Part shown: piece by piece, positions 28,105-35,951 of the stretch
How positions within the stretch are numbered: position 1 is the first letter of the stretch
Layout: every line of letters starts with the position of its first letter
NCBI GenBank assembly: GCA_963734295.1
Contig: CAVTGS010000025.1
Span: forward strand, 1-64,000
DNA: 64,000 nucleotides
Direction: 5' to 3'
Source of the DNA: JAEUMW01 sp963734295
Lineage (GTDB): Bacteria; Pseudomonadota; Gammaproteobacteria; Burkholderiales; JAEUMW01
Notes under the pieces: model-generated
The model's database searches: none
What the model was told of the DNA's origin: nothing
What the model saw: the letters and a program-made list of their open reading frames with translations, nothing else
Program-made: the position numbers and the translations under genes

Positions 28105-28910
28105 CTAGAAGTACGTCGTCACCGCCGCATCCAGCGCATCGCGCATGTCGGGGTCGTCCGTGATCGGTCGTACCAGCGCGACGCGGCACGCGTCGATCGG
28201 CTGCCACGCCCCGCGCGATCAGGCGAGCCCGCATGGACCAGCATGCGCGTGGAGATGCCTTCGTCGAGCCCGTGACCCTTGAGGTTGCGCGCGCGCTCGG
28301 CGATCGCGACCAGCTTGCCCGCCACGGACTCGGACACACCCGCTTCGTGGGTGACGATCTCGACCTCGATCGTGTGCTCGGGATAGGAGAAGTCGAGGGC
28401 GCCGAAGCGCTGCTTCGTGGACTGCTTCAGATCCTTCATCAGGCTCTGGTAGCCGGGATTGTAGGAGATCACCAGCTGAAAATCGGGATGCGCGCGCACG
28501 AGCTCGCCTTTCTTGTCCAGCGGCAGCACGCGCCGCGCGTCGGTGAGCGGATGGATGACGACGGTCGTGTCCTGGCGCGCCTCGACCACTTCGTCGAGGT
28601 AACAGAGGGCGCCGTGGCGAGCGGCAACGGTGAGCGGACCGTCCTGCCAGCGCGTGCCGGTGGCGTCGAGCAGGAAGCGGCCGACCAGGTCGGAGGCAGT
28701 CATGTCCTCGTTGCAGGCGACGGTGATGAGGGGCTTGCCGAGCTTCCACGCCATGTACTCCACGAAGCGCGTCTTGCCGCAGCCGGTCGGACCCTTCAGC
28801 ATCATCGGCATGCGCACCGAATAGGCCGCCTCGTAGAGCTCCACCTCGTCGCCCACCGAGCGGTAGTACGGCTGCTCACGAATCAGGTATTGCTGGACGT
28901 CTTCGTTCAT
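28105..28910 (-). CDS. cbbQ: RuBisCO activase-type AAA+ ATPase CbbQ (two frameshifts near the 3' end)
   Basis: About 268 residues, the usual CbbQ length (MoxR family of AAA+). Motifs: YYRSVGDEVELYEAAYSV at the start, Walker A GPTGCGKTRFVEYM, Walker B-type ALCYLDEVVEAR, sensor FQLVISYNPGYQS, and arginine-finger region KQRFGALDFSYPEHTIEVEIV. The C-terminus reads GLDEGISTRMLVHAG, then changes frame twice (about 28225 and 28200) to recover RVALVRPITDDPDMRDALDAAVTTYF-like residues before the stop at 28105. The ATPase remodels CbbL with CbbO. It follows cbbS by 76 bp, which holds a hairpin. Confidence 0.92.
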
Positions 28911-28932
28911 TGTCGGTGTCCTCTCAAGAGCA

Positions 28933-28962
28933 AGCCCCCGACACCTTGCGGCGACGGGGGCT
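28933..28962 (-). terminator. Intercistronic hairpin between cbbS and cbbQ
   Basis: An 8-bp stem (agcccccg/cgggggct) with a 14-nt loop lies in the 76-bp gap. There is no strong U-tract, so it is more likely a partial terminator or mRNA-stabilising structure that keeps cbbLS transcript above cbbQO. Confidence 0.5.
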
Positions 28963-28986
28963 CCGTTGCACGGGTGTTGCCGAGGT

Positions 28987-29343
28987 TCACACGGTGGCGC
29001 CGCGATAGATCACCATGGCGGTTCCCTGGGACTGCCTGAAGTTGTCGTAGCCGATCAGGCGCACGTGATGGCGCGGATTGGCCTTGTGGCACGCTGCGGC
29101 CTCGGCGAGGATGCGGTCGACGTCGGTCTCGCCGAACATCGGCAGCTTCCACATGTACCAGTACGAACCCGTCAGGTGCTCCGGTTCCGTGTGCTCGATC
29201 GCCGGATTCCAGCCCTGCTTCACGACGAAGTCCACCTGCTTGCGGATCTCCGCGTCGGTCATCGACTGCAGGTAGGAAAAGGTCTCGAACTTGCGGCTCG
29301 CGGGATCGGAGACGCGCGACTTGTAGTCCTGAATTTCGCTCAT
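28987..29343 (-). CDS. cbbS: RuBisCO small subunit, form I
   Basis: 118 residues. It starts MSEIQDYKSRVSDPASRKFETFSYL and contains IRKQVDFVVKQGWNPAIEHTEPE, SYWYMWKLPMFGETD and the C-terminal RLIGYDNFRQSQGTAMVIYR, all typical of form IA bacterial small subunits. Four to eight copies pack at the ends of the L8 core. It begins 24 bp after cbbL and shares its operon. An ATG five codons upstream is possible, but the MSEIQ start is usual for the family. Confidence 0.97.
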   Translation of the reverse strand: MSEIQDYKSRVSDPASRKFETFSYLQSMTDAEIRKQVDFVVKQGWNPAIEHTEPEHLTGSYWYMWKLPMFGETDVDRILAEAAACHKANPRHHVRLIGYDNFRQSQGTAMVIYRGATV

Positions 29344-29367
29344 GATTGATGTCCTCAAGGTAGCCGG

Positions 29368-30789
29368 TCAGCGATGGCCCACGGCCAGCTTGTCGACGGT
29401 GTCGAACTCGAACTTGATCTCCTTCCAGGTCTCCATCGCCACTTTGAGCTCCGGACTGGTCCTGGCCGCCTCCGTGAGGATTTCCTTGCCTTCCTTCTCG
29501 ATCGCGCGGCCTTCGTTGCGCGCCTTGACGCAGGCCTCGAGCGCGACCCGGTTGGCCGCGGCGCCGGCTGCATTGCCCCACGGGTGCCCGAGGGTGCCGC
29601 CGCCGAACTGCAGGCAGGCATCGTCGCCGAAAATCGCGACCAGCGCCGGCATGTGCCAGACGTGGATGCCGCCGGAGGCCACCGGGAACACGCCCGGCAT
29701 GGAGCCCCAGTCCTGATCGAACATGATGCCGCGACTGCGGTCTTCCTTGATGAAGCGCTCGCGCATGATGTCGATCCAGCCCAGCGTCGCTTCCCGATCC
29801 CCCTCGAGCTTGCCCACCACGGTGCCGGAGTGCAGGTGGTCACCGCCCGAGAGCCGCAGCGCCTTCGCGAGCACGCGAAAGTGGATGCCGTGGTGCGGAT
29901 TGCGGTCGAGCACGGCGTGCATCGCGCGGTGGATATGCAAGAGGACGCCGTTCTTGCGGCACCAGCGGGCGAGTCCCGTGTTGGCCGTGAAGCCCCCGGT
30001 CAGGAAGTCGTGCATGATGATCGGGGCCTTGAGTTCCTTGGCGAACTCCGCGCGCTCGTACATCTCCTCGGGCGAAGGCGCGGTGCAGTTCAGGTAGTGG
30101 CCCTTGCGCTCACCGGTCTCGGCTTCCGCCTTGTGCACGGCCTCCATCACGAACTCGAAGCGGTCGCGCCAGCGCATGAACGGCTGCGAGTTGACGTTTT
30201 CGTCGTCCTTGGTGAGATCCAAGCCGCCGCGCAGACACTCGTACACCGCGCGGCCGTAGTTCTTGGCGGAGAGTCCGAGCTTCGGCTTGATGGTGCAGCC
30301 CAGCAGCGCCCGGCCGTACTTGTTCAGCTTGTCGCGTTCGACCTGGATGCCGTGGGGAGGACCATTGCAGGTCATAACGTAGGCGATGGGAAAACGCACG
30401 TCTTCCAGCCGCAGCGCGCGAAGGGCCTTGAATCCGAAGACGTTGCCCACCAGTGACGTGAACACGTTCACCACCGATCCCTCTTCGAAGAGATCGATCG
30501 GATAGGCGACGAAGGCGTAGAAGCAGGCGTCGTCACCGGGAACGTCCTCGATGCGGTAGGCGCGGCCCTTGTAGTAGTCGAGGTCGGTCAGGAGATCGGT
30601 CCACACCGTCGTCCACGTGCCGGTCGACGATTCCGCCGCGACCGCGGCGGCGGCTTCCTCCCGGTCCACGCCCGGCTGCGGCGTGATCTTGAAGCAGGCC
30701 AGGATGTCGGTGTCCTTGACCTCGTAGTCGGGTTCCCAATAGGTGCCGCGGTATTCCTTGACTCCCGCGCTGTACTTCTTGACGGCCAT
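29368..30789 (-). CDS. cbbL: RuBisCO large subunit, form IA
   Basis: 473 residues, the normal form I length. It fixes CO2 onto ribulose-1,5-bisphosphate. Active-site motifs: GCTIKPKLGLS (catalytic Lys, residues 165-174), GLDLTKDDENVNSQPF (carbamylated Lys, KDDE at 194-197), HDFLTGGFTANTGLARWC, RDNPHHGIHF-like RNPHHGIHF (catalytic His/Arg), SGGDHLHSGTVVGKLEGDR and QFGGGTLGHPWGN. The cbbL-cbbS-cbbQ-cbbO order without carboxysome shell genes marks the IAq-type operon of sulfur, ammonia and hydrogen oxidisers. A strong Shine-Dalgarno (ggagga) precedes the ATG. Confidence 0.98.
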   Translation of the reverse strand: MAVKKYSAGVKEYRGTYWEPDYEVKDTDILACFKITPQPGVDREEAAAAVAAESSTGTWTTVWTDLLTDLDYYKGRAYRIEDVPGDDACFYAFVAYPIDLFEEGSVVNVFTSLVGNVFGFKALRALRLEDVRFPIAYVMTCNGPPHGIQVERDKLNKYGRALLGCTIKPKLGLSAKNYGRAVYECLRGGLDLTKDDENVNSQPFMRWRDRFEFVMEAVHKAEAETGERKGHYLNCTAPSPEEMYERAEFAKELKAPIIMHDFLTGGFTANTGLARWCRKNGVLLHIHRAMHAVLDRNPHHGIHFRVLAKALRLSGGDHLHSGTVVGKLEGDREATLGWIDIMRERFIKEDRSRGIMFDQDWGSMPGVFPVASGGIHVWHMPALVAIFGDDACLQFGGGTLGHPWGNAAGAAANRVALEACVKARNEGRAIEKEGKEILTEAARTSPELKVAMETWKEIKFEFDTVDKLAVGHR

Positions 30790-30868
30790 GATTTGTTCCT
30801 CCGGGGCGGCTCGTTGCAACCGCGGACGCTGCGATCCGCCGCGGCATCATCTGCGAAACACGTCCGAA

Positions 30869-30898
30869 ACTATAGTCCCCACCCAATCATCAGAACAA
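30869..30898 (-). promoter_or_regulatory. Predicted sigma70 promoter of cbbL
   Basis: On the minus strand TTGTTC (30898-30893) and TATAGT (30874-30869) are 18 bp apart, 80 bp upstream of the cbbL start. Confidence 0.55.
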
Positions 30899-30930
30899 GT
30901 TAATAATACTGATCATCATGATAAGATCAC
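30899..30930. promoter_or_regulatory. Predicted CbbR operator in the cbbR-cbbL gap
   Basis: An AT-rich block immediately upstream of the cbbL -35 box contains TTA-N7-TGA (30900-30912), the TNA-N7-TNA half-site pattern of CbbR/LysR sites, plus TGATCA (30910-30915) and TGA-N5-TCA (30919-30929). It lies between the two divergent genes, where CbbR usually binds. Confidence 0.55.
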
Positions 30931-30959
30931 GCGCCCGCAGAGAACAGGAATAACGCGCC

Positions 30960-31892
30960 GTGCTGCACCTCACTTTGCGCCAGTTGAGGGTATTCGAGGC
31001 GGTCGCCCGGCACCTGTCTTTTTCGCGCGCCGCAGAGGAGCTGCACCTCACGCAGCCCGCCGTCTCGATGCAGATCAAGCAGCTCGAGGACAACATCGGG
31101 CTCCCCCTCTTCGAGCAGCTCGGCAAGAAGATCTACCTGACCGACGCCGGCCGCGAGCTCTTCCAGTACAGCCGCTCCATTGCCCAGCAGTTGAAAGAGA
31201 TGGAGGAAGTGCTCGACCAGTTGAAGGGCCTCGATCGCGGGCGGCTCATCATCTCCGTGGTGAGCACGGCCAAGTACTTCGTCCCCAAGCTGCTCGCGCG
31301 TTTCCAGAAGATCCATCCGAAGGTCGCGGTCAGCATCTACGTCGCGAATCGGGAGCATGTGCTGAAGCACCTCGCCGACAACGAGGTCGACCTCGCGATC
31401 ATGGGGCGCCCGCCGCAGAGCATGCATCTGCACGCCGAGTCGATCATGGACAATCCGCTGGTGTGCATCGCCGCCCCCGATCATCCGCTTTCCAAGCTGA
31501 AGAGAATCCCGCTCGCCCGGCTCGAGCAGGAGAGCTTCCTGGTCCGGGAGCCCGGGTCGGGCACCCGTCACGCCATGGAACGCTTCTTCACCGAGCACGG
31601 CCTCAAACTCACCCGCGGGATGGAGATGGACACCAACGAGGCGATCAAGGCGGTCGTCGGCGCGGGGATGGGACTGTCCGTGATCTCGCTTCACACGTGC
31701 GAGCTCGAGGTCGAAACGGGGCGGCTCATCGTTCTCAACGTCGACCATTTTCCGATCGTGCGTCAGTGGTATCTCGTGCATCGGACCCAGAAGCGTCTCA
31801 CGGCGTCTGCGCTGGCCTTCCGCGAATACCTGCTCACCGAGGCGCCGAAGCTGATGCCCGTGCCGAAGCGCCCGCGCGCGGTGGCCCGTTAG
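30960..31892 (+). CDS. cbbR: LysR-type regulator CbbR
   Basis: 310 residues, GTG start. The N-terminal winged helix-turn-helix (LTLRQLRVFEAVARHLSFSRAAEELHLTQPAVSMQIKQLE, residues 4-44) is followed by a linker helix and a substrate-binding domain (LLARFQKIHPKVAVSIYVAN..., DLAIMGRPPQ). It is divergent from cbbL, the standard place of CbbR, which activates the Calvin cycle operon in response to metabolites such as NADPH or RuBP. The helix-turn-helix residues LTQPAVSMQI match CbbR proteins closely. Confidence 0.93.
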   Translation: MLHLTLRQLRVFEAVARHLSFSRAAEELHLTQPAVSMQIKQLEDNIGLPLFEQLGKKIYLTDAGRELFQYSRSIAQQLKEMEEVLDQLKGLDRGRLIISVVSTAKYFVPKLLARFQKIHPKVAVSIYVANREHVLKHLADNEVDLAIMGRPPQSMHLHAESIMDNPLVCIAAPDHPLSKLKRIPLARLEQESFLVREPGSGTRHAMERFFTEHGLKLTRGMEMDTNEAIKAVVGAGMGLSVISLHTCELEVETGRLIVLNVDHFPIVRQWYLVHRTQKRLTASALAFREYLLTEAPKLMPVPKRPRAVAR

Positions 31893-31961
31893 CCGATACA
31901 CCCGGCACCCGGATTGCCAGTGGTCTGACAGCCCTGAGACGCGCCGTCGAGGAGCCGCAAC

Positions 31962-32666
31962 GTGGACCTGCCGCTGTCCCTCATCGCGATCGCCGTTGCG
32001 TGCCTCGGGCTGTTGTTCCTCATCGCAGCGGTGACGGCTCTCGCGCGGTGGCGTCCCCTCGCGTTCACGCTCCGCACGTGCTGCGGGCTGCTGCTCGTGG
32101 CGGTCGCGGGGCTGCTCGCGATCGTGAGCGTCGGCACCGTTGGCTATCAGGCGCTCACCAAGGAGGAAGTGGCGGCGTGGGTGCGGGTCGAGCCCGCCGG
32201 GCCGGAGCGCTTCACCGCGAAGTTCCGCTTTCCCGATGGCCGCACCGCGACCTACGCGCTGGCCGGGAACGAGCTCTACGTGGACGCCCACATCCTCAAG
32301 TGGAAACCGATCGCGAACCTGCTCGGCCTGCATACGCAGTACGAGCTCGACCGGGTTGCCGGGCGCTATCGCCGGCTGGAAGACGAGCAAGCCCGGGTGC
32401 GCACGGTCTATCCCCTGGGACGTTCCAAGCCGCTCGACATGTTCGACCTCCGGCGCGAGTTCGTTGCGCTCGCCCCGCTCCTCGACGCCGAGTACGGATC
32501 GGCGTCGTTCGTGCCGGCCGACCGCTCGACCGAGTGGGAGCTCAGGGTGTCGACGAGCGGTCTCCTGTTTCGTCCTGCAGCCGCTGCGCCGAATGCGCGC
32601 GATGCGCTCGGCCGGGCACCAGCCCGGTCCACTGGCCCGGCCAGTACTCCAGCGGATCGCGCTTGA
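31962..32666 (+). CDS. Hypothetical inner-membrane protein with two N-terminal helices
   Basis: 234 residues, GTG start. Helices at about 6-27 (LIAIAVACLGLLFLIAAVTAL) and 38-58 (CCGLLLVAVAGLLAIVSVGTVG). The remaining soluble part (VAAWVRVEPAGPERFTAKFRFPDGRTATYALAGNELYVDAHI) is rich in beta strand and probably periplasmic or cytoplasmic. Similar proteins are often listed as cation/multidrug efflux pump-like, without evidence. No enzyme motif is seen. Its last 125 bp overlap the slmA gene convergently; the tail (FRPAAAAPNARDALGRAPARSTG) looks low-complexity, so the true stop could be earlier or disrupted by an indel. Confidence 0.55.
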   Translation: MDLPLSLIAIAVACLGLLFLIAAVTALARWRPLAFTLRTCCGLLLVAVAGLLAIVSVGTVGYQALTKEEVAAWVRVEPAGPERFTAKFRFPDGRTATYALAGNELYVDAHILKWKPIANLLGLHTQYELDRVAGRYRRLEDEQARVRTVYPLGRSKPLDMFDLRREFVALAPLLDAEYGSASFVPADRSTEWELRVSTSGLLFRPAAAAPNARDALGRAPARSTGPASTPADRA

Positions 32667-33189
32667 AGCCGCTTTTCGCGAACTGGTGCCAGCGCCCTAC
32701 GACGTAGGACATGATGAGGTTGGCCTGGGCGGCGGCGTCGAACTCGCACGGGCTCTCGTTCTGACTGGCGGCGAAGCGCAGTGCCTGCTTGATCGTCGCC
32801 TCCAGCCGGTCGTGGAGTTGGTTGATGCGAAGCTGGAGCCGCTCGTTTTCGTGCACGAGAGCGTCGCCGATCAGCACCCGGGTCATGCCCCGGTTCTTCT
32901 GGGCGAACGCGAGCAGCATCGAGATCGTCCGTTCGAGCTGCTTCAGCCCGCTCGTCTCCTCCACGCCGATCTTGTTTGCGAGGGCGAAGATGGTCTCCTC
33001 GATGAACTCGATCAGGCCCTCGAACATCTGCGCCTTGCTCGCGAAATGGCGATAAAGCGCCGCCTCCGAGACGTCGAGGCGGGCGGCAAGCGCCGCGGTC
33101 GTGATCTTCTCCGGCTGAGGTCGCTCGAGCATCTCCGCCAGAATCTCCAGGATCTGCTGCTTGCGTTCTCCAGGCTTGGTGACCGGCAT
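32542..33189 (-). CDS. slmA: Nucleoid occlusion factor SlmA (TetR family)
   Basis: 215 residues. The N-terminal TetR helix-turn-helix reads RKQQILEILAEMLERPQPEKITTAALAARLDVSEAALYRHFASKAQMFEGLIEFIEE. The sequence is the SlmA type, with EKITTAALAARLDVSEAALYRHF and GRWHQFAKSGFKRDPLE near the C-terminus. SlmA binds SBS sites on DNA and blocks FtsZ rings over the nucleoid. The C-terminus continues to 32542 as a low-complexity tail overlapping the convergent membrane-protein gene. It is followed by the HAD phosphatase and argB genes on the same strand, a known betaproteobacterial order. Confidence 0.9.
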   Translation of the reverse strand: MPVTKPGERKQQILEILAEMLERPQPEKITTAALAARLDVSEAALYRHFASKAQMFEGLIEFIEETIFALANKIGVEETSGLKQLERTISMLLAFAQKNRGMTRVLIGDALVHENERLQLRINQLHDRLEATIKQALRFAASQNESPCEFDAAAQANLIMSYVVGRWHQFAKSGFKRDPLEYWPGQWTGLVPGRAHRAHSAQRLQDETGDRSSTP

Positions 33190-33216
33190 CGCACTCCCCT
33201 CCCGATTCGTTTCTTG

Positions 33217-33882
33217 TTACCCCAGCAACGCGGCGGCGGCCGGCAGCTCGCGGACGCTTCGCACGGTCACGTCGACGTATCCCGGCGCGCGCCCCCGGCC
33301 GGTGACCCAGACCGTCTTCATGCCGAGACGCCGCGCCGTCATGAGGTTCTCGAGCGAATCCTCCACCATTACGCAGCTCCCCGGGTGCAGCCGGTGCCGT
33401 TGCAGCAGCCGCAGGAATCCGGCCGTGTCGGGCTTCGGCCGGAAGCCCGTGTGCTCGATCGAGAACACACCATCGAAGAGGTCGGCGACCCGCAGGATGC
33501 GCAGCACCGCCAGGGCGTAGCTTACGGGCGAATTGGAGAACACGAGCTTGCGCCCCGGCAGCCGGCGGAGCGCTGCGCGCAGACCCGGCTCGCGCACGAT
33601 CATCCGCGCGAGATCGGGAAATTCGTGCGTCACGCGCAGGAAGTGGTGCGGATCGGTGCCGTGGTGGCGCATGAGTCCGAGCAGCGTGGCGCCATACCGC
33701 TTCCAGTAGTGGCACCGCAGCCGGCTCGCCGCATCGTGATCGAGGTCGAGGTGCTGCTGCAGGTACGCCGTCATCGTGCGGTTCAAATGCGGAAACACGT
33801 GCGGGGAGGCGTCGTGGAGGGTGTTGTCGAGATCGAAGATCCAGGTCCACGAACGACCCCGGCGGATACGCGCAGGCGTCAT
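33217..33882 (-). CDS. Pyrimidine 5'-nucleotidase-type HAD phosphatase
   Basis: 221 residues with HAD motif I FDLDNTLHDAS (residues 17-27), motif II LVFSNSP and motif III/IV KPDTAGFLRLL...VMVEDSLENLMTA. This is the SDT1/PHM8-like pyrimidine 5'-nucleotidase group, which dephosphorylates UMP, CMP and related nucleotides. It overlaps argB by 4 nt (ATGA) on the minus strand and lies just downstream of it, with slmA following 27 bp later. Confidence 0.88.
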   Translation of the reverse strand: MTPARIRRGRSWTWIFDLDNTLHDASPHVFPHLNRTMTAYLQQHLDLDHDAASRLRCHYWKRYGATLLGLMRHHGTDPHHFLRVTHEFPDLARMIVREPGLRAALRRLPGRKLVFSNSPVSYALAVLRILRVADLFDGVFSIEHTGFRPKPDTAGFLRLLQRHRLHPGSCVMVEDSLENLMTARRLGMKTVWVTGRGRAPGYVDVTVRSVRELPAAAALLG

Positions 33883-34766
33883 TTGGAGCGGATCAGCGTG
33901 CCCACGCCCTCGTCCGTCAGGATCTCCAGGAGCAGCGCATGCTCGACCCGGCCGTCGATGATGTGCACGCTCTTCACGCCCCCCCGCGCGGCGTCGAGCG
34001 CGGAGGCGATCTTCGGCAGCATGCCGCCGGAGAGCGTGCCGTCTGCCACCAGATCGTCGATACCCTTGGGCGTGAGTCCCGTGAGCAGATTCCCGTTGCG
34101 GTCCAGCACGCCCGGCGTATTGGTGAGCAGGATCAGCTTCTCGGCCTGCAGGATCTCGGCGAGCTTGCCGGCGACGAGATCGGCGTTGATGTTGTAAGAC
34201 TCACCCTCCGGCCCGACGCCGATCGGTGCGACGACCGGAATGAATCCGCCCTGCTCGAGGGAGTCGATCACGCCGGGATCGATGCCCGCGATCTCGCCCA
34301 CCTGGCCGATGTCGATCAGCTCTTCGGGCCGTTCCCGGTTCGGCAGCAGCAGCTTCCGCGCGTGGATGAAGTGGCCGTCCTGCCCCGTGAGGCCGACCGC
34401 CTTGCCGCCCGCCCGGTTGATTAGCGTCACGATGTCCTTGTTCACCGCGCCGCCCAGGACCATTTCGACCACGTCCATGGTCTCGGCGTCGGTGACCCGC
34501 ATCCCCTGCACGAACTCGCCCTTCTTGCCCAACCGGCCGAGCAACTGCTCGATCTGGGGTCCGCCGCCGTGCACCACCACCGGGTTCATGCCGACCAGCT
34601 TGAGCAGCACCACGTCGTGGGCGAAGGTTTGCTGCAGGCGAAGGTCGGTCATGGCATTGCCGCCGTACTTGATCACGATGGTCTTGCCGTGAAAGCGGCG
34701 GATATAGGGCAGCGCCTCGGCGAGGTTCAAGGCCTTCTGCGCGGCGGCGGACGGGGTGAGCGTCAT
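33879..34766 (-). CDS. argB: Acetylglutamate kinase
   Basis: 295 residues, amino acid kinase family. It phosphorylates N-acetylglutamate in arginine synthesis. Motifs: FHGKTIVIKYGGNAM (ATP site lysine), NPVVVHGGGPQIEQLL, QGMRVTDAETMDVVEMVLGGAVNKDIV, VGLTGQDGHFIHARK and FIPVVAPIGVGPEGESYNINADLVAGKLAE. The N-terminal extension before GKTIVIK is typical of arginine-sensitive hexameric forms. Followed by the HAD gene through a 4-nt overlap. argH lies 5 kb away on the other strand. Confidence 0.96.
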   Translation of the reverse strand: MTLTPSAAAQKALNLAEALPYIRRFHGKTIVIKYGGNAMTDLRLQQTFAHDVVLLKLVGMNPVVVHGGGPQIEQLLGRLGKKGEFVQGMRVTDAETMDVVEMVLGGAVNKDIVTLINRAGGKAVGLTGQDGHFIHARKLLLPNRERPEELIDIGQVGEIAGIDPGVIDSLEQGGFIPVVAPIGVGPEGESYNINADLVAGKLAEILQAEKLILLTNTPGVLDRNGNLLTGLTPKGIDDLVADGTLSGGMLPKIASALDAARGGVKSVHIIDGRVEHALLLEILTDEGVGTLIRSK

Positions 34767-34899
34767 GGCGGTATCCGGAGTCGATGACCGCGCCGAATTC
34801 TACACGACAACAATGCAAAGCGGCCGATGCTGCCTTCGTCGGACCGTGAGCGAGCCCTCACTGGGGGAAAAGCCGCGCGGGGCGCGCAGCCGGCGCCGA

Positions 34900-35418
34900 T
34901 CAGTCGATCGGAATCACCGTGAGCAGGGTCTCGCGCCGCGGGCTCAACGCGATCTGCAGCCAGTACGTGCCGGGGGCAGGGAGGGTGTAGAGCAAAACCT
35001 TCCGTGGGCCATCGCAATCGAACAGACCCTCGTCCGGAGCCGGGTCGAGCAGCTTGCCAGCGGCAGTGGCGAGGTCGAGCCACGCATCGCGGCCGACGCT
35101 CACGCGGTAGACGCCGGGCCGCGGTACCTGGAGTCGCACCACCCCGCCGAAGGTCGCGCCGCTCGTCTTGGTGCGCTCCAGTTCGAGATCGGCGGAAGTG
35201 GCCGGCAGCACGACCGATTTCTCGGGGACGAGCGCGAGGGTCAAAAGCGTGCGTTGCGGCACGGCGCGCGCCTGCGTGGAAGCCCGGCCAAGGGCTGCCA
35301 TGGTCCACGGCTTGGTGCCGCACAAGCGAAGCTCCGGCGCCGGATCGACCGTGGCGGCGCGGCCGTCCATCACTGCGAGCAAGGCGAGGAGGACAGCGGC
35401 CGTCGCCCGCGATCGCAT
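34900..35418 (-). CDS. Hypothetical secreted protein
   Basis: 172 residues with a signal peptide (MRSRATAAVLLALLAVMDGRAA). The mature part is beta-rich (VVRLQVPRPGVYRVSVGRDAWLDL, YTLPAPGTYWLQIALS). No domain is recognised. It has two cysteines (in LCGTK and LFDCDG) that could form a disulfide. It lies 18 bp downstream of the PCuAC copper chaperone gene on the same strand, so a periplasmic copper-related role is possible but unproven. Confidence 0.7.
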   Translation of the reverse strand: MRSRATAAVLLALLAVMDGRAATVDPAPELRLCGTKPWTMAALGRASTQARAVPQRTLLTLALVPEKSVVLPATSADLELERTKTSGATFGGVVRLQVPRPGVYRVSVGRDAWLDLATAAGKLLDPAPDEGLFDCDGPRKVLLYTLPAPGTYWLQIALSPRRETLLTVIPID

Positions 35419-35436
35419 CGGCTGACAGGCCTCGGG

Positions 35437-35907
35437 TTAGTAACGGCCGCCGCCCTTGGCGTCCTTGACCTGAGCGTCGACGTTCACCTTCTCCGTCTTG
35501 CCATCGGCTTCGAACACCAGCGTGAGCGGCACCTTTTCGCCGACCTTGAGCGGCTGCTTGATGTCGATCAGCATCACGTGCAGGCCGCCGGGCTCGAGCT
35601 TCACTTCCTTGCCGGCGGGAAGGTCGATCTTCGGCACGGCGCGCATCTTCATCACTTGGCCTTCCATCTTCATCTCGTGCAGCTCGACCAGCTTCGCGGC
35701 CGGGGATTCGGCCCGCACGAGCGCGGCGGGTGTGCTGCTCACCACGTCGAGATAGGCCGCGGCGACGTTCTGGCCGGGCGCCGTGGACTTTGCCCAGACG
35801 TTGGTGACCGTCACCCCGGCATCGGCCAGCGCGAGCGCAGGACCGACCAGAAACGCGGATGCGACGAACGCTAGCCGTACCCGACGCGCCATCTCGGTTT
35901 GCAACAT
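35437..35907 (-). CDS. Periplasmic copper chaperone PCu(A)C
   Basis: About 156 residues with a signal peptide (VRLAFVASAFLVGPALALA). The Cu(I) site is the H-M-x10-M-x21-H-x-M pattern: ELHEMKMEGQVMKMRAVPKIDLPAGKEVKL followed by LHVMLIDI. Such proteins deliver copper to the CuA site of cytochrome c oxidase. The start at 35907 (MLQTEMARR) is preceded by AGGAGAA. No sco or cox gene is in the window. The next gene downstream (34900-35418) is a secreted protein of unknown role. Confidence 0.9.
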   Translation of the reverse strand: MLQTEMARRVRLAFVASAFLVGPALALADAGVTVTNVWAKSTAPGQNVAAAYLDVVSSTPAALVRAESPAAKLVELHEMKMEGQVMKMRAVPKIDLPAGKEVKLEPGGLHVMLIDIKQPLKVGEKVPLTLVFEADGKTEKVNVDAQVKDAKGGGRY

Positions 35908-35951
35908 GATTTCTCCTTGGTTATGGAATTGGCGACCCAATCATCGGTGAG

